DNA of 64,000 nt from Bog-473 sp963755375 (GTDB taxonomy: Bacteria; Actinomycetota; Acidimicrobiia; Acidimicrobiales; RAAP-2), in contig CAVWKG010000016.1 of assembly GCA_963755375.1 (NCBI GenBank), positions 2,728,001-2,792,000 of the forward strand. Direction: 5' to 3'. The notes under the pieces were generated by a model, which made no database searches, was not told where the DNA came from, and saw nothing but the letters and a program-made list of their open reading frames with translations. This document shows, in pieces, positions 52,829 through 61,135 of the stretch. How positions within the stretch are numbered: the stretch's first letter is position 1; the number at the start of each line of letters is the position of its first letter. The position numbers and the translations under genes were made by a program.

Positions 52829-53557
52829 CCCGATTCGAGCAGCGGTGCTTCGAACCGCGGTTTCGCGCCTGAGCAAGATGACGCTGCTCACCAGGACGAA
52901 GAGCAGGAGCAGCACGAATCCGATCAGGTCGAGAACCAGGCCAAACGATGCGATCACACCGCCGAGGCCGAAGGCCTGCAGAAAGAGCAGGGGCGCGGCG
53001 AGGATCGAGACCCACCCAAGCCACCGCGGCAAGACTCCACTCCTGAACACGAGCACGCCAGCAGCGAACGCGAAGAGGCTGCCGAAGACGTCGGCGACGC
53101 TGTCCACGGCATAGGTCAACAGGTACAGCGTGTAGGAGACACTGTGGTCGTGTTGCGCACCGAACGTCGCGAGCTTCCCGTCGAGCACGCCGTAGATCCC
53201 GATGTCGCTGACCGCGTGAAGAGCGACAAACAGCACGCCACCGACCAGCAGCAAGGAGCCGAGAGCACCCGAGCCCTCGGCATCGGTGTGCAAGAGACGG
53301 TCGTACAGCTTCCATAGGTAGATCGGAAACATGGCGGCGTAGACGACACAGAAACCCTCGACGACCACCAGTCGGTTCCTGTGATCGGCGAGCGTGTTCG
53401 CGATCTTCGCGGCCGAGTCGTTCTGGTTGATGCCGACCCCCAGCCCAATCGCGGATTCCGCAATCACGGCAAGAACGAAGAGGATTCCTGCCAGCCAGGC
53501 ATAGCGTTCCCAGGCGCTAGGGGTCTGCGTCGTTGTCACCAAGCGATCCTTCTCCAT
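52826..53557 (-). CDS. DUF4386 family membrane protein
   Basis: About 243 residues from ATG 53557. Seven hydrophobic segments: AWLAGILFVLAVIAESAIGLG, LVVVEGFCVVYAAMFPIYLW, LGSLLLVGGVLFVALHAVSD, DVFGSLFAFAAGVLVFRSG and others; VLPRWLGWVSILAAPLLFLQAFG is the conserved late block. Third DUF4386 gene in the window. Its stop codon lies in a repeat element. Confidence 0.82.
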   Translation of the reverse strand: MEKDRLVTTTQTPSAWERYAWLAGILFVLAVIAESAIGLGVGINQNDSAAKIANTLADHRNRLVVVEGFCVVYAAMFPIYLWKLYDRLLHTDAEGSGALGSLLLVGGVLFVALHAVSDIGIYGVLDGKLATFGAQHDHSVSYTLYLLTYAVDSVADVFGSLFAFAAGVLVFRSGVLPRWLGWVSILAAPLLFLQAFGLGGVIASFGLVLDLIGFVLLLLFVLVSSVILLRRETAVRSTAARIG

Positions 53558-53739
53558 GCGCGTCGCAGTAGCAAGCGCGTCGTGGGAAGCGGACAACTAC
53601 GTGGCACTATCCCCGTTTGACTGGACTGCTGTGTGGGTCGCGGAACTGCGCTGCTCCGGCAACAACGAACGGGCAAGGGTTCCATACCGCGCGGCACGGC
53701 CTATGTTTGGGGGACTGTCCGTCCCGGGAAGAGTCAGCA

Positions 53740-54218
53740 ATGAGCACCTCGGCACCCCGAACACCGAAGCATCCGCCGCCCGTGGTTCGTGCACAACGCC
53801 TGGCGCGTTCATCGAGCGCTCTACCGACTCGGTGGCGGTCGCTTCCTGTGGTCCACGTCGAACAAGCGCGGCAGGGGGTGCGCTTCGTCACACGACGATC
53901 GGACGGAGGTCCGGGGAAGAGCGCAGCGTGATCATTGGCTACCTCGAAGACGATCCAAATCTAGTCTCGCTCGCTATGAACGGCTGGGGCGAGGGCCAAC
54001 CCTCTTGGTGGCTCAACCTGGAGGCACACCCAAACTCCGTGGTTCGACTGACCGACCAGATTCCGCGCCCGATACGGGCGCGCCCGGCCGCGGGACACGA
54101 GCGTGATCGGCTGTGGCAGCGTTGGGTCGCGATCGATCCACGGCTCGACGAGTATGCGAGCCAGCGGTCTACCGAGACGCCTGTGATCATCTTTGAACCG
54201 CGCGACGTGATCGCCTGA
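53740..54218 (+). pseudogene. F420/deazaflavin-type nitroreductase (DUF385), two frameshifts
   Basis: Three frames must be joined: STSAPRTPKHPPP, then WFVHNAWRVHRALYRLGGGRFLWSTSNKRG, then GALRHTTIGRRSGEERSVIIGYLEDDPNLVSLAMNGWGEGQPSWWLNLEAHP to PVIIFEPRD. Each join needs one surplus base (near 53783 and 53873). The assembled protein is a normal family member related to the gene at 25003. Confidence 0.8.
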
Positions 54219-54469
54219 CACCAGTCGAGCACGGTCGTCCTCGTCAGCCGGACGATAGCCGGTGTTCGTCGGACAAGCGCTACGCGCGCTTGCATGAGGA
54301 CTGCCCCAGCACGCCGGCACTGTGTGGCACTCCGCACGACATGGATAGCGAGCCAACGAACTCCGGGTCGGCGAAACAGGGTCTCGGTGGAGCACGCGAT
54401 CGGGCAGTCTGCTTCCCAAATCTCGGACTTGTTCAGAAGGGCGCTGAGCTGGGTGGGACAGATCAGGGT

Positions 54470-55381
54470 CTAGAAGTACCAGCCCGAAGCGATCCATGGG
54501 ACCGGGATGGCCATGCCGTCAATGAACAACGACCCGCGTATCTGCGCCGTGAGACGCGCCTGATGGAGTACGTCGAACGCCCACTGCTGGGCAGCGGTGA
54601 GCCCGTGGACCAGTATTTGTCCCTCGGAGCCGGCGAGGAACCGCCACAGGAGGACGGCGGCTGTCTGCTCGTCAGTTGCTCCCAGCATTACCAGTCGGTC
54701 CGGGCGCCAAAGCACCCACCCTCGCCCGGGGTCGCTGTCCACCACGTCAATGCGGCAACGCCCGTCACTCAAAACGTTCGCCACGTCCTCGGTACGCGAA
54801 CGGCCCAGTTGTGCCTCCACCTCGGCCACCAATCCGAGGTCCCCCTCATCCCCATCCCGACCGGGCAAGGAGGGCGGGATGGCCCGGCGGTCGGGCTGGC
54901 CTCCCATCTCGGCCGTCGGGTGCATGGCCAGTCCGGCCAAGAAGTAGCGGCGCATCGCCCGGGGGTCGGGCGAGGACTGGATCATGCGTTGGGTGGCGCC
55001 GGCGGCGTAGCCCATCGCCGCCTCGAGGAGCCGCCCGCCCACTCCCCGGCTCTGGAACTCTGGGTGGACGAACAGCATGGACAGCCCCCAGAAGCTCTCC
55101 CGCCGAACAGACTCGGCCACGCCTACCACCCGCCCTTCTGAGACCGCCACCCAGGCTCCGGGCCCGTCGCGCTGCACGAAACGGGCATGGCCCATGCGGC
55201 TGGCCTCCAACTGGGCGTCGCTTGGTGGGGTGGGCGGCGGGAGCAGACGCGCTTTTGCCAGCGCGGCGTCGGCGGCCTCGACCACGGCCATCGCCGCTTC
55301 GACGTCGTCGAGGGCCATGGGTCGCAGGTCCCACCCCGCAGCGTCGCCGGTCGCGCCACGCAGGGATGTCGCGCTATCCAT
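54470..55381 (-). CDS. GNAT-family N-acetyltransferase (two-domain)
   Basis: About 303 residues from ATG 55381. WDLRPMALDDVEAAMAVVEAADAAL, MLFVHPEFQSRGVGGRLLEAAMGYA (acetyl-CoA loop Q-x2-G-x-G) in the first half; the second half (LGRSRTEDVANVLSDGRCRIDVVDSDPGRGWVLWRPDRL) is a degenerate second domain with a C-terminal VPWIASGWYF. Substrate unknown. Confidence 0.83.
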   Translation of the reverse strand: MDSATSLRGATGDAAGWDLRPMALDDVEAAMAVVEAADAALAKARLLPPPTPPSDAQLEASRMGHARFVQRDGPGAWVAVSEGRVVGVAESVRRESFWGLSMLFVHPEFQSRGVGGRLLEAAMGYAAGATQRMIQSSPDPRAMRRYFLAGLAMHPTAEMGGQPDRRAIPPSLPGRDGDEGDLGLVAEVEAQLGRSRTEDVANVLSDGRCRIDVVDSDPGRGWVLWRPDRLVMLGATDEQTAAVLLWRFLAGSEGQILVHGLTAAQQWAFDVLHQARLTAQIRGSLFIDGMAIPVPWIASGWYF

Positions 55382-55532
55382 AGCCCATGCTGGCACGCCA
55401 TCCACCTGGCCCGCCTCGCGTCTCAGTCCAAGACTTGCCGATGGGCTACCTCGGTCACATGGCTACAACGTCGGCCACCACCGCGCTTAGTAACCCTGCT
55501 CGGATCTCCGGCGACGCCGACATTGGTAGAGG

Positions 55533-55582
55533 GTGCCTCCTATCGCTGCCGGGTAGGGGTGCCACAATCCGGCATCATGGGG
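55533..55582. repeat. Interspersed palindromic repeat, member F
   Basis: GTGCCTCCTATCGCTGCCG, GGTAGGGGTGCCACAATCC, GGCATCATGGGGG. 50 nt. Directly upstream of the zinc-ribbon gene. Confidence 0.65.
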
Positions 55583-55643
55583 GTCGTTGTGCCAGCCGAC
55601 GGAGACCGGCTCCGACACTCTGCTCGTGGCAGGATTCAGAATT

Positions 55644-56138
55644 ATGGCACTCGTCGCTCTTCACCGGCTCTACCAACGCACTTGCCGGGACTGCGGCTAT
55701 CACTGGACTGTGACCCGTGCGCAGAAACAAAAGAGGATGCGTCAGCCGGTACTTCGACAACGCGGGGTAGAAAACCCTCGCGAAGCCTTAGTGGCTACTC
55801 GGGAGCCAGTGATGGACCCGCTCAGGGAATGCGCCAAATGCGGTGGTGTTCGGTTCTCCGAACGGCCAGTCACGAAGCGCCGTCCAGCTGACCCCCGGTC
55901 TAACCGCACGTACCATCCCAGAACGCCGGGCGGGGGTCACAGTGCGGCACCCAATCTCCGCCCGTCACATGCAACGTGGGAAACTGCAACCGTCAAAGCA
56001 GATGAAAAGAGCCATGAGCAAGTGAGCCACAGAAATGACCGAGTCCGAGACGCCGGACCCCGTTGGCAACTCTACGGATCAGTTCACAGAGATGGAGTGG
56101 ATCAAATTCCTAGGGATCGAGCCACTCGAAGCGGATGA
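55644..56138 (+). CDS. Zinc-ribbon hypothetical protein with a repeat-derived tail
   Basis: 164 codons. ALVALHRLYQRTCRDCGYHWTVTRAQ (CxxC) and DPLRECAKCGGVRFSE (CxxC) make a plausible ribbon in the first 70 residues. The tail crosses a repeat member (about 55918-55952) and is Pro/Arg-rich, so the native end may be earlier. Overlaps the start of the next frame on the same strand. Confidence 0.55.
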   Translation: MALVALHRLYQRTCRDCGYHWTVTRAQKQKRMRQPVLRQRGVENPREALVATREPVMDPLRECAKCGGVRFSERPVTKRRPADPRSNRTYHPRTPGGGHSAAPNLRPSHATWETATVKADEKSHEQVSHRNDRVRDAGPRWQLYGSVHRDGVDQIPRDRATRSG

Positions 56139-56338
56139 CGGTCGAGCGGTTATACGCCTGGACCCTCAGCCCGCTCACCTCAACCACAACGGGACCGTCA
56201 ACGCGCCAATCCTCGACGCACTAGCTGAAGACGCGGGTGCTGGCGCTGTCGTCGCTGGCATGTTGGAGCTTGCCGCGGCGGGAGAACTTCGACCGCCATG
56301 CGGCCTATGTCGTCGTGGCCTTCGTGGCCGGCGGCTAG
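56035..56338 (+). pseudogene. Truncated PaaI-type thioesterase fused to another fragment
   Basis: The first 80 codons (MEWIKFLGIEPLEADDGRAVIRLDPQPAHLNHNGTVNAPILDALAEDAGAGAVV) are the N-terminal half of a hotdog thioesterase. After about 56270 homology is lost; a different frame then ends FDRHAAYVVVAFVAGG at a TAG (56336). Looks like a deletion joint. Confidence 0.6.
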
Positions 56339-56838
56339 GGCTCTCCGAGCTCTATGCCCCGACTCTCGGCGAGTGCCGCTGCGATGTCTTCGAGCGATCG
56401 ACCGGTTCGTTCTGCCGCCACCCGGCCGTAGAGCACCACGGCGTAGAAGGCGAACTTCCACATATCGTCGATTCCCCATCCGTCGGCCTCGTCAAGGAGA
56501 TCGGGGTAGACGCCGGCCCGGATCATGGCGGCAGCCATGAGGGCATAGTGGCTCTTGTGCTGCTGGTACTTGCCGCGGAAGTGGTATTCGGGGAGATGGC
56601 GAGCGCGCATCCCCTCGTAGTTGATCGGGTCCGCGGGCGACGCCCCGGACTCCTCGATGGCCTCGGCGGCCAGCTCGAGCAGGACCTCAGCCGGAAAGGT
56701 GTTGTTGCGAGGTTGCAGGGCGGCCAGCTGCTCCATGATGGAGTCCACGTCCGAGTCCTCGTCTGCGGTCAGACCGAGCAGGCCGAGGCGGGCGGCAGTG
56801 TCGTAGTCGTCGTCACTAGGACCAGACTGGCGGGCCAT
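56335..56838 (-). CDS. Hypothetical protein with acidic and helical segments
   Basis: 167 residues from ATG 56838. DDDYDTAARLGLLGLTADEDSDVDSIMEQLAAL, FPAEVLLELAAEAIEESGASPADPINYEGMRARHLPEYHFRGKYQQHKSHYALMAAAMIRAGVYPDL. I do not recognise the family. Codon use looks like a real gene (strong third-position GC). Confidence 0.6.
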   Translation of the reverse strand: MARQSGPSDDDYDTAARLGLLGLTADEDSDVDSIMEQLAALQPRNNTFPAEVLLELAAEAIEESGASPADPINYEGMRARHLPEYHFRGKYQQHKSHYALMAAAMIRAGVYPDLLDEADGWGIDDMWKFAFYAVVLYGRVAAERTGRSLEDIAAALAESRGIELGEP

Positions 56839-56939
56839 GGCCCCAACGCTAGGTCGATGAGCGGCGGCCGGCATGACCCAACGCCGGCGCCGGCGATGGA
56901 CTGGGGCACTCTGGCTGGGTCCGTCGATAACTTTGGAGC

Positions 56940-57386
56940 GTGCCTGAGCGGCCCACCATCACCGGGTTCCAATACCGAGAAGAACCTCTCGCCTCCGAAC
57001 TGGATCTGGCCAACCGCCTCGGAGAACCAGTGTGGGTGCCCGCAGAATGGCCGGTGGACCTCAACCCTCCTGAGTACCATTTGATGCTTCCTCCAACGGA
57101 CTCCAACGGCCATGACCTTCGCTCTCACTACCAGCTCCGCTCGATAACCGATGGTCACCTATTGCTCGTGTCCGGTCACCGGCGGCGGCAAGGGGAGCAC
57201 TTGGAAAGCGGTCTGCTTCCGGTGGAAGGTGAGCAGTTCGTGACCTTGACCAGACCCGCCGGCCAACCGCCGCATGTCGTTGTCCGTGCACCGGTGTGGG
57301 ATGTCCATGTCACTGGTTCGGTCAGCCCGGACATGGCCCTAGCTGTCGCGAGAAGCCTCGTACAGGTGAGAGCCATCGGCCACTAA
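56940..57386 (+). CDS. Hypothetical protein
   Basis: 148 residues, ERPTITGFQYREEPLASELDLANRLGEPVWVPAEWP, then a beta-rich part (YHLMLPPTDSNGHDLRSHYQL, HLLLVSGHRRRQGEHLESGLLPVEGEQFVTL, WDVHVTGSVSPDMALAVARSLVQV). No family recognised. A target-like GGACTGGGGCACTC lies at 56898-56911 upstream. Confidence 0.55.
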   Translation: MPERPTITGFQYREEPLASELDLANRLGEPVWVPAEWPVDLNPPEYHLMLPPTDSNGHDLRSHYQLRSITDGHLLLVSGHRRRQGEHLESGLLPVEGEQFVTLTRPAGQPPHVVVRAPVWDVHVTGSVSPDMALAVARSLVQVRAIGH

Positions 57387-57488
57387 TGGCCGCCCCATTG
57401 CATCGTGTGGCGACAGCGAGTTAGGAGCTACGGCGCCCGATCCCGGCGGTATGGGATGGCCTATAAGCAGTCGGATACTCCGCCGGTC

Positions 57489-57881
57489 TTAGCCCCGAGG
57501 TGCGAAGAACTCAAGTGCGATGTTGTCGGGATCTCGAAACGACAATGCCGAGTAGTAAGGCGTGTCCACGATGCCACCGTTGGGGATGCCGAGTTCGTTC
57601 AGACGGATTTCCCATGCCTTTAACTCATCGCGGTTGGCACAGCCGAAAGCCAGATGATCGAGCCCCGGCCGCCGCTCGTTGAAAGGCTCAGTGCTGTCCA
57701 AGTCAGGAAACTGAGTTACGCCAACGATTGTGCCGCCGGTAAGCCAAGCGACGCGCTGGAACGGACCTGTGTCCTCGTCAAGGATTGGGTCCGAGCCGAA
57801 CAGATCCTTGTACCAAGGCACACTCCGTTTAAGGCTCGTAACCGTTAGCGCCACGTGAGTAATCGCAGGGAACTCAGGCAT
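57489..57881 (-). CDS. VOC-family protein
   Basis: 130 residues. ITHVALTVTSLKRSVPWYKDLFGSDP, VAWLTGGTIVGVTQFPD, RPGLDHLAFGCANRDELKAWEIRLNELGI and ALSFRDPDNIALEFFAP: complete VOC fold with ligands His (THVAL), His (LDHLA), Glu (ALEFF). Fourth VOC gene in the window. Confidence 0.88.
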   Translation of the reverse strand: MPEFPAITHVALTVTSLKRSVPWYKDLFGSDPILDEDTGPFQRVAWLTGGTIVGVTQFPDLDSTEPFNERRPGLDHLAFGCANRDELKAWEIRLNELGIPNGGIVDTPYYSALSFRDPDNIALEFFAPRG

Positions 57882-57990
57882 CTCTTTTCTCCCCTTCGCA
57901 CCTCGTGGACGCAGCGAATGCTACCTCTTTGGCTGGCAACTCTCGGGGAGTAAAAGCTATCTGGCAGCACCAGTCGCCGCGCTAACTGCG

Positions 57991-58012
57991 GCCCCAGTCC
58001 CGGAACGGGGGC
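57991..58012. repeat. Short repeat-family form
   Basis: GCCCCAGTCCCGG then AACGGGGGC: only the two ends of the element remain. The gap 57882-58066 holds nothing else. Confidence 0.5.
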
Positions 58013-58066
58013 AGTGCCTGCTCTTGTCAAGCGAAGTCCGTTGCTGGGTCGAGATCGACCTGCCGA

Positions 58067-59449
58067 TCAGTTCTTGACCGTCATGCTGAGATGGGGACTG
58101 AAGGCGCTCCCACCCGGACCGAAGGCCTCCGACAACAGCGCGTAGGAGCCGTTGGGAACCGTCGTGGTGTTCCAGCTGTAGAGCCATCCGTAGTAGGTGG
58201 GAGTGGCCGTGCCGACTAGGTGACCGGTGTAACCATAGGATCCACCGAAGAGCCAGAACTCGACGCTGGTGGCATTGGAGGCAGAAGCATCCAAGGTGGC
58301 GGCGGTTCCCGACAGTGTTGCACCGTTCGATGGGATGAGCACCGCGGTCACCGGTGGTTGATTGTTCACCGTGACGGTGATCGGAGTACTGGTATCAGTG
58401 TTGTTGTCGGCATCGGTCGCTACGCTCTGGAGGCTATAGATCCCATTGGGCACCGCCGTCGTATTCCACTGGGCCAGCCAGCCGTAGTAGGTGAGGGTGG
58501 CTGTGGCAATGACCTTGTTGATGAGGGAACCCCCCGTTACCTCGAAGACGACCTTGGTGACCCCCGGGGCATCGGACGCCAACGCATCGAGATAGGGCGC
58601 ACCAGCCAAGGTGGCGCCGTCGGCGGGCAAGACGACCCGGGTGAAGAACTGGGTGGTGGGCGCCACATCCACCTGGAACGTCCCCGTGGCGACGTCACCG
58701 TAGCTGTCGATGACCTCGCAGGTGACGGTGCTCGAGAAGAGTGGAAAGGTGGATCCCGGCGGAGGGGTGCAGCTGCCGGGCGTCGCTCCGGGGAGCGCCG
58801 CTGGCGTCGTCCACGTCGCCGTCGCGCCCGTTTGGCTCGTCGCCGGGACGTCCTGCTCGGAGGGCACGAGGGCGGTGTCGGTGAAGTTGGCGCCGGCCAA
58901 GTTTGCAGTGAGAGTCACACCGATACCTATACCAAGGTCGGTGGGGGTGGCCACCATAGAGGTGCCGGTGAGGTCAGCGCCGGTCAGGTTGGCGTCGCCC
59001 AGGTTGGCCGCCAGGAAGGTGTTGCTCAGGTTGGCCCCACTCAGGTTGGCGTCGGCGAAGTTGGCTTCCGCGTCCCCTACCTCTGGAGGTAAGGACGCGA
59101 TGTAGACCTCGGCGGCGGCCCCGGGAATTTCCAGGTTGGCGTCGGTCAGGTTGGCGCCGCTGAAATCGGCGGCACTGCAGCTGATTGGTGGATTCGGCTG
59201 GCAATAGGCAAAGGTCGAGCTGGCGAAGTTGGCGTACGAGAGGTTCAGGCCACTGAAGTTCGCATCAAAAAGGTTCATAAGCGAACAGTTGGTGAAGTTG
59301 GTCGGCGTGGGATTGGAGACAATGGTGCAGCCTTCGATGACGGTTTGAGCAGATGCCGGGGTTGCGGTCGCCGTAGCCAAGACCGGCGTGACCAGTCCCA
59401 AGACGATCAGCAGAGCCGTGCCGGTCACAGACAGAAGACGTCCAACCAT
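58067..59449 (-). CDS. Secreted pentapeptide-repeat protein with Ig-like C-terminal repeats
   Basis: 460 residues from ATG 59449. Signal peptide VGRLLSVTGTALLIVLGLVTPVLATATATPASA. Residues 40-190 carry pentapeptide repeats A(N/D)Lxx (ANFSGLNLSYANF, GANLTDANLE, ANFADANLSGANLSNTFLAANLGDANLTGADLTG). A C-terminal pair of about 90-residue beta repeats follows, each with TATxTYYGWLxxWNTTxVPNGxYxL. The design suggests surface binding or cell-wall display rather than gyrase mimicry, but no function is shown. Confidence 0.85.
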   Translation of the reverse strand: MVGRLLSVTGTALLIVLGLVTPVLATATATPASAQTVIEGCTIVSNPTPTNFTNCSLMNLFDANFSGLNLSYANFASSTFAYCQPNPPISCSAADFSGANLTDANLEIPGAAAEVYIASLPPEVGDAEANFADANLSGANLSNTFLAANLGDANLTGADLTGTSMVATPTDLGIGIGVTLTANLAGANFTDTALVPSEQDVPATSQTGATATWTTPAALPGATPGSCTPPPGSTFPLFSSTVTCEVIDSYGDVATGTFQVDVAPTTQFFTRVVLPADGATLAGAPYLDALASDAPGVTKVVFEVTGGSLINKVIATATLTYYGWLAQWNTTAVPNGIYSLQSVATDADNNTDTSTPITVTVNNQPPVTAVLIPSNGATLSGTAATLDASASNATSVEFWLFGGSYGYTGHLVGTATPTYYGWLYSWNTTTVPNGSYALLSEAFGPGGSAFSPHLSMTVKN

Positions 59450-59607
59450 GACCCAACCCCCAAACCTTGACAGCAGGATGACGATACCTGGTTGCCCGGG
59501 CGTCCGCCCAGAAATGTTGAGGGCTTTGGCTTGGCGGCCGAAAAAAGTGCCCCAGAACGACTCGGATCCCCGCAGCTGACGACGCCATGATGCCCCATTG
59601 ACAGGGT

Positions 59608-59654
59608 GCCCCAGTCGTGCCGCAGGGTGGCACACCTACCCGGCGAAGTTGGGC
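59608..59654. repeat. Interspersed palindromic repeat, member G (best-preserved)
   Basis: 47 nt: GCCCCAGTCGTGCCGCAGGG, TGGCACACCTACCCGG, CGAAGTTGGGC. Ends are inverted copies; the inner GTGCCGCAGGGTGGCAC is itself a hairpin. Together with GGGT just before it, the left end contains the full IS110 target GGGTGCCCCAGTCG (59604-59617). Confidence 0.85.
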
Positions 59655-59736
59655 AGTGCTACCGGACCTCCGGGAGCTGATCTGGACAAAGCAGTCGCTT
59701 CGTGGATGTCCACGTCAGTGCGCTAGGAAGTTGACC

Positions 59737-60666
59737 GTGACGACGCCGCTGGAGGTCCCCGAACTCGTTCGCCAGCGGGCCATGGCGAACGGCGTCGCCG
59801 GACGACAATGGCTCAGTGACCTGCGCTTGGTAGTGGACGCGTTGGCCGAGCGGTGGGATCTTGAAATCGGGAACTCTTTCAGAGGCGGGACCGCAGCGTT
59901 CGTGACGGCGGCTACTGATGGGTCAGGTCGGGCCTGTGTACTGAAGGTGGCGATGCCGAACGAGATAGACCCGGCCGAGTCGTTCAGCCGAAGCGTGCTC
60001 GTCCACCAGCTAGCCGCGGGCCGAGGCTGTGCTGAACTTCTCCGCCACGACGAGACGACGCCCGCCATGCTGCTCGAACGCCTCGGGCCGAACCTCGATG
60101 ATCGGGGCATGCTAGTTCCGCAGATTCTAGAGACAGTCACGACGACGCTTCGCTCGTTCTGGCGGACCTTGGATCAAGACTGCGGCCTTCCGTCCGGGGC
60201 TGAGAAGGCGGCGTGGCTCGCCGACTTCATCAAGACATCATGGGATGAGCTCGGCCGACCCTGTGGGCGTGAGGTCGTCAACCGCGCCGTGGCGTACTGC
60301 GACGAGCGAGCGACGGCGTTCGATTCGTCGCGAGCGGTGCTGGTACACGGCGACGCTCACGGCTGGAACACGCTCGATGCGGGTAGAGGCACATTCAAGT
60401 TCGTCGATCCCGAAGGGTTGCGTTCCGAGCGGGCACATGATCTCGGCGTCCCGATGCGTGAATATAACCAACCCCTTCTTGTTGGCGACACAGCATCCTT
60501 GGCCCACGAACGAGCAGACTTGCTGGCCTCATGGTGCGAGGTTGACCCCGAACCGGTGTGGCAGTGGGGGTTCATCGAGCGGGTGTCCACGGGCCTTGCC
60601 AACGTGCGCGACTTCCAAGGTGACGAAGGGATGGACTTTCTCGAAGTCGCCGCCCGCTGCCTATGA
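59737..60666 (+). CDS. Aminoglycoside 6-phosphotransferase-like kinase (APH(6)/hydroxyurea kinase family)
   Basis: 309 residues from GTG 59737. N-lobe SFRGGTAAFVTAATDGSGRACVLKVAMPNEID (Lys in VLKVA), MLLERLGPNL hinge, catalytic loop RAVLVHGDAHGWNTL (HGD with Asn) and FKFVDPEGLRSERAHDLGVPMREYN (Asp-Pro-Glu motif of PF04655-type enzymes). Known relatives inactivate streptomycin or hydroxyurea by phosphorylation, but distant members have other substrates. Directly after a repeat member. Confidence 0.83.
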   Translation: MTTPLEVPELVRQRAMANGVAGRQWLSDLRLVVDALAERWDLEIGNSFRGGTAAFVTAATDGSGRACVLKVAMPNEIDPAESFSRSVLVHQLAAGRGCAELLRHDETTPAMLLERLGPNLDDRGMLVPQILETVTTTLRSFWRTLDQDCGLPSGAEKAAWLADFIKTSWDELGRPCGREVVNRAVAYCDERATAFDSSRAVLVHGDAHGWNTLDAGRGTFKFVDPEGLRSERAHDLGVPMREYNQPLLVGDTASLAHERADLLASWCEVDPEPVWQWGFIERVSTGLANVRDFQGDEGMDFLEVAARCL

Positions 60667-61135
60667 ATAGATGAGCCGACAACAGCAATGCGAATGCGGC
60701 GCCTCAATCCCGGCGCATGGGGGCAGGGTCAGGAGTCAAGTCGCTCGCGCGATCTGGAGCACCGATCGGACGGCAGTTCCGTCGGGCTGGCGCATCCGAG
60801 GTCCGCTCGCGCGGACAATCTGACGCAACCATTCCAATTGCTCGCGCCCAGCAAGCAGTCGGCCGTCCAGGCGCTGAAAAGTGTGTCCGGGACCCGGCCG
60901 ATCTGGACACTCTGGAACCCACGAGGAATCGACTCCAAGGCGGCAGGGGCACCCTTGGCACCCGCTCGGCATCGGCACGTATCGCCCGGGCCACTTCGAT
61001 ACATGAACAGGCCGGTATCGCCCCGATTGCGAGCAGGGCAGTCAGGCCGCCGTAGTCTGGGCCGCCAATCGCCGCACCGTGACGAAACCCCCGTTTTCGC
61101 CTAGTCTTTCGCCTACTTGCGAGGACAGGGGGGCG
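60667..61135. other. Intergenic stretch without a recognised gene
   Basis: Frames here have no conserved motifs. A faint repeat trace CCCGGCGCATGGGGGCAGGG lies at 60708-60727. The end probably carries the promoter of the cyclase gene. Confidence 0.5.
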
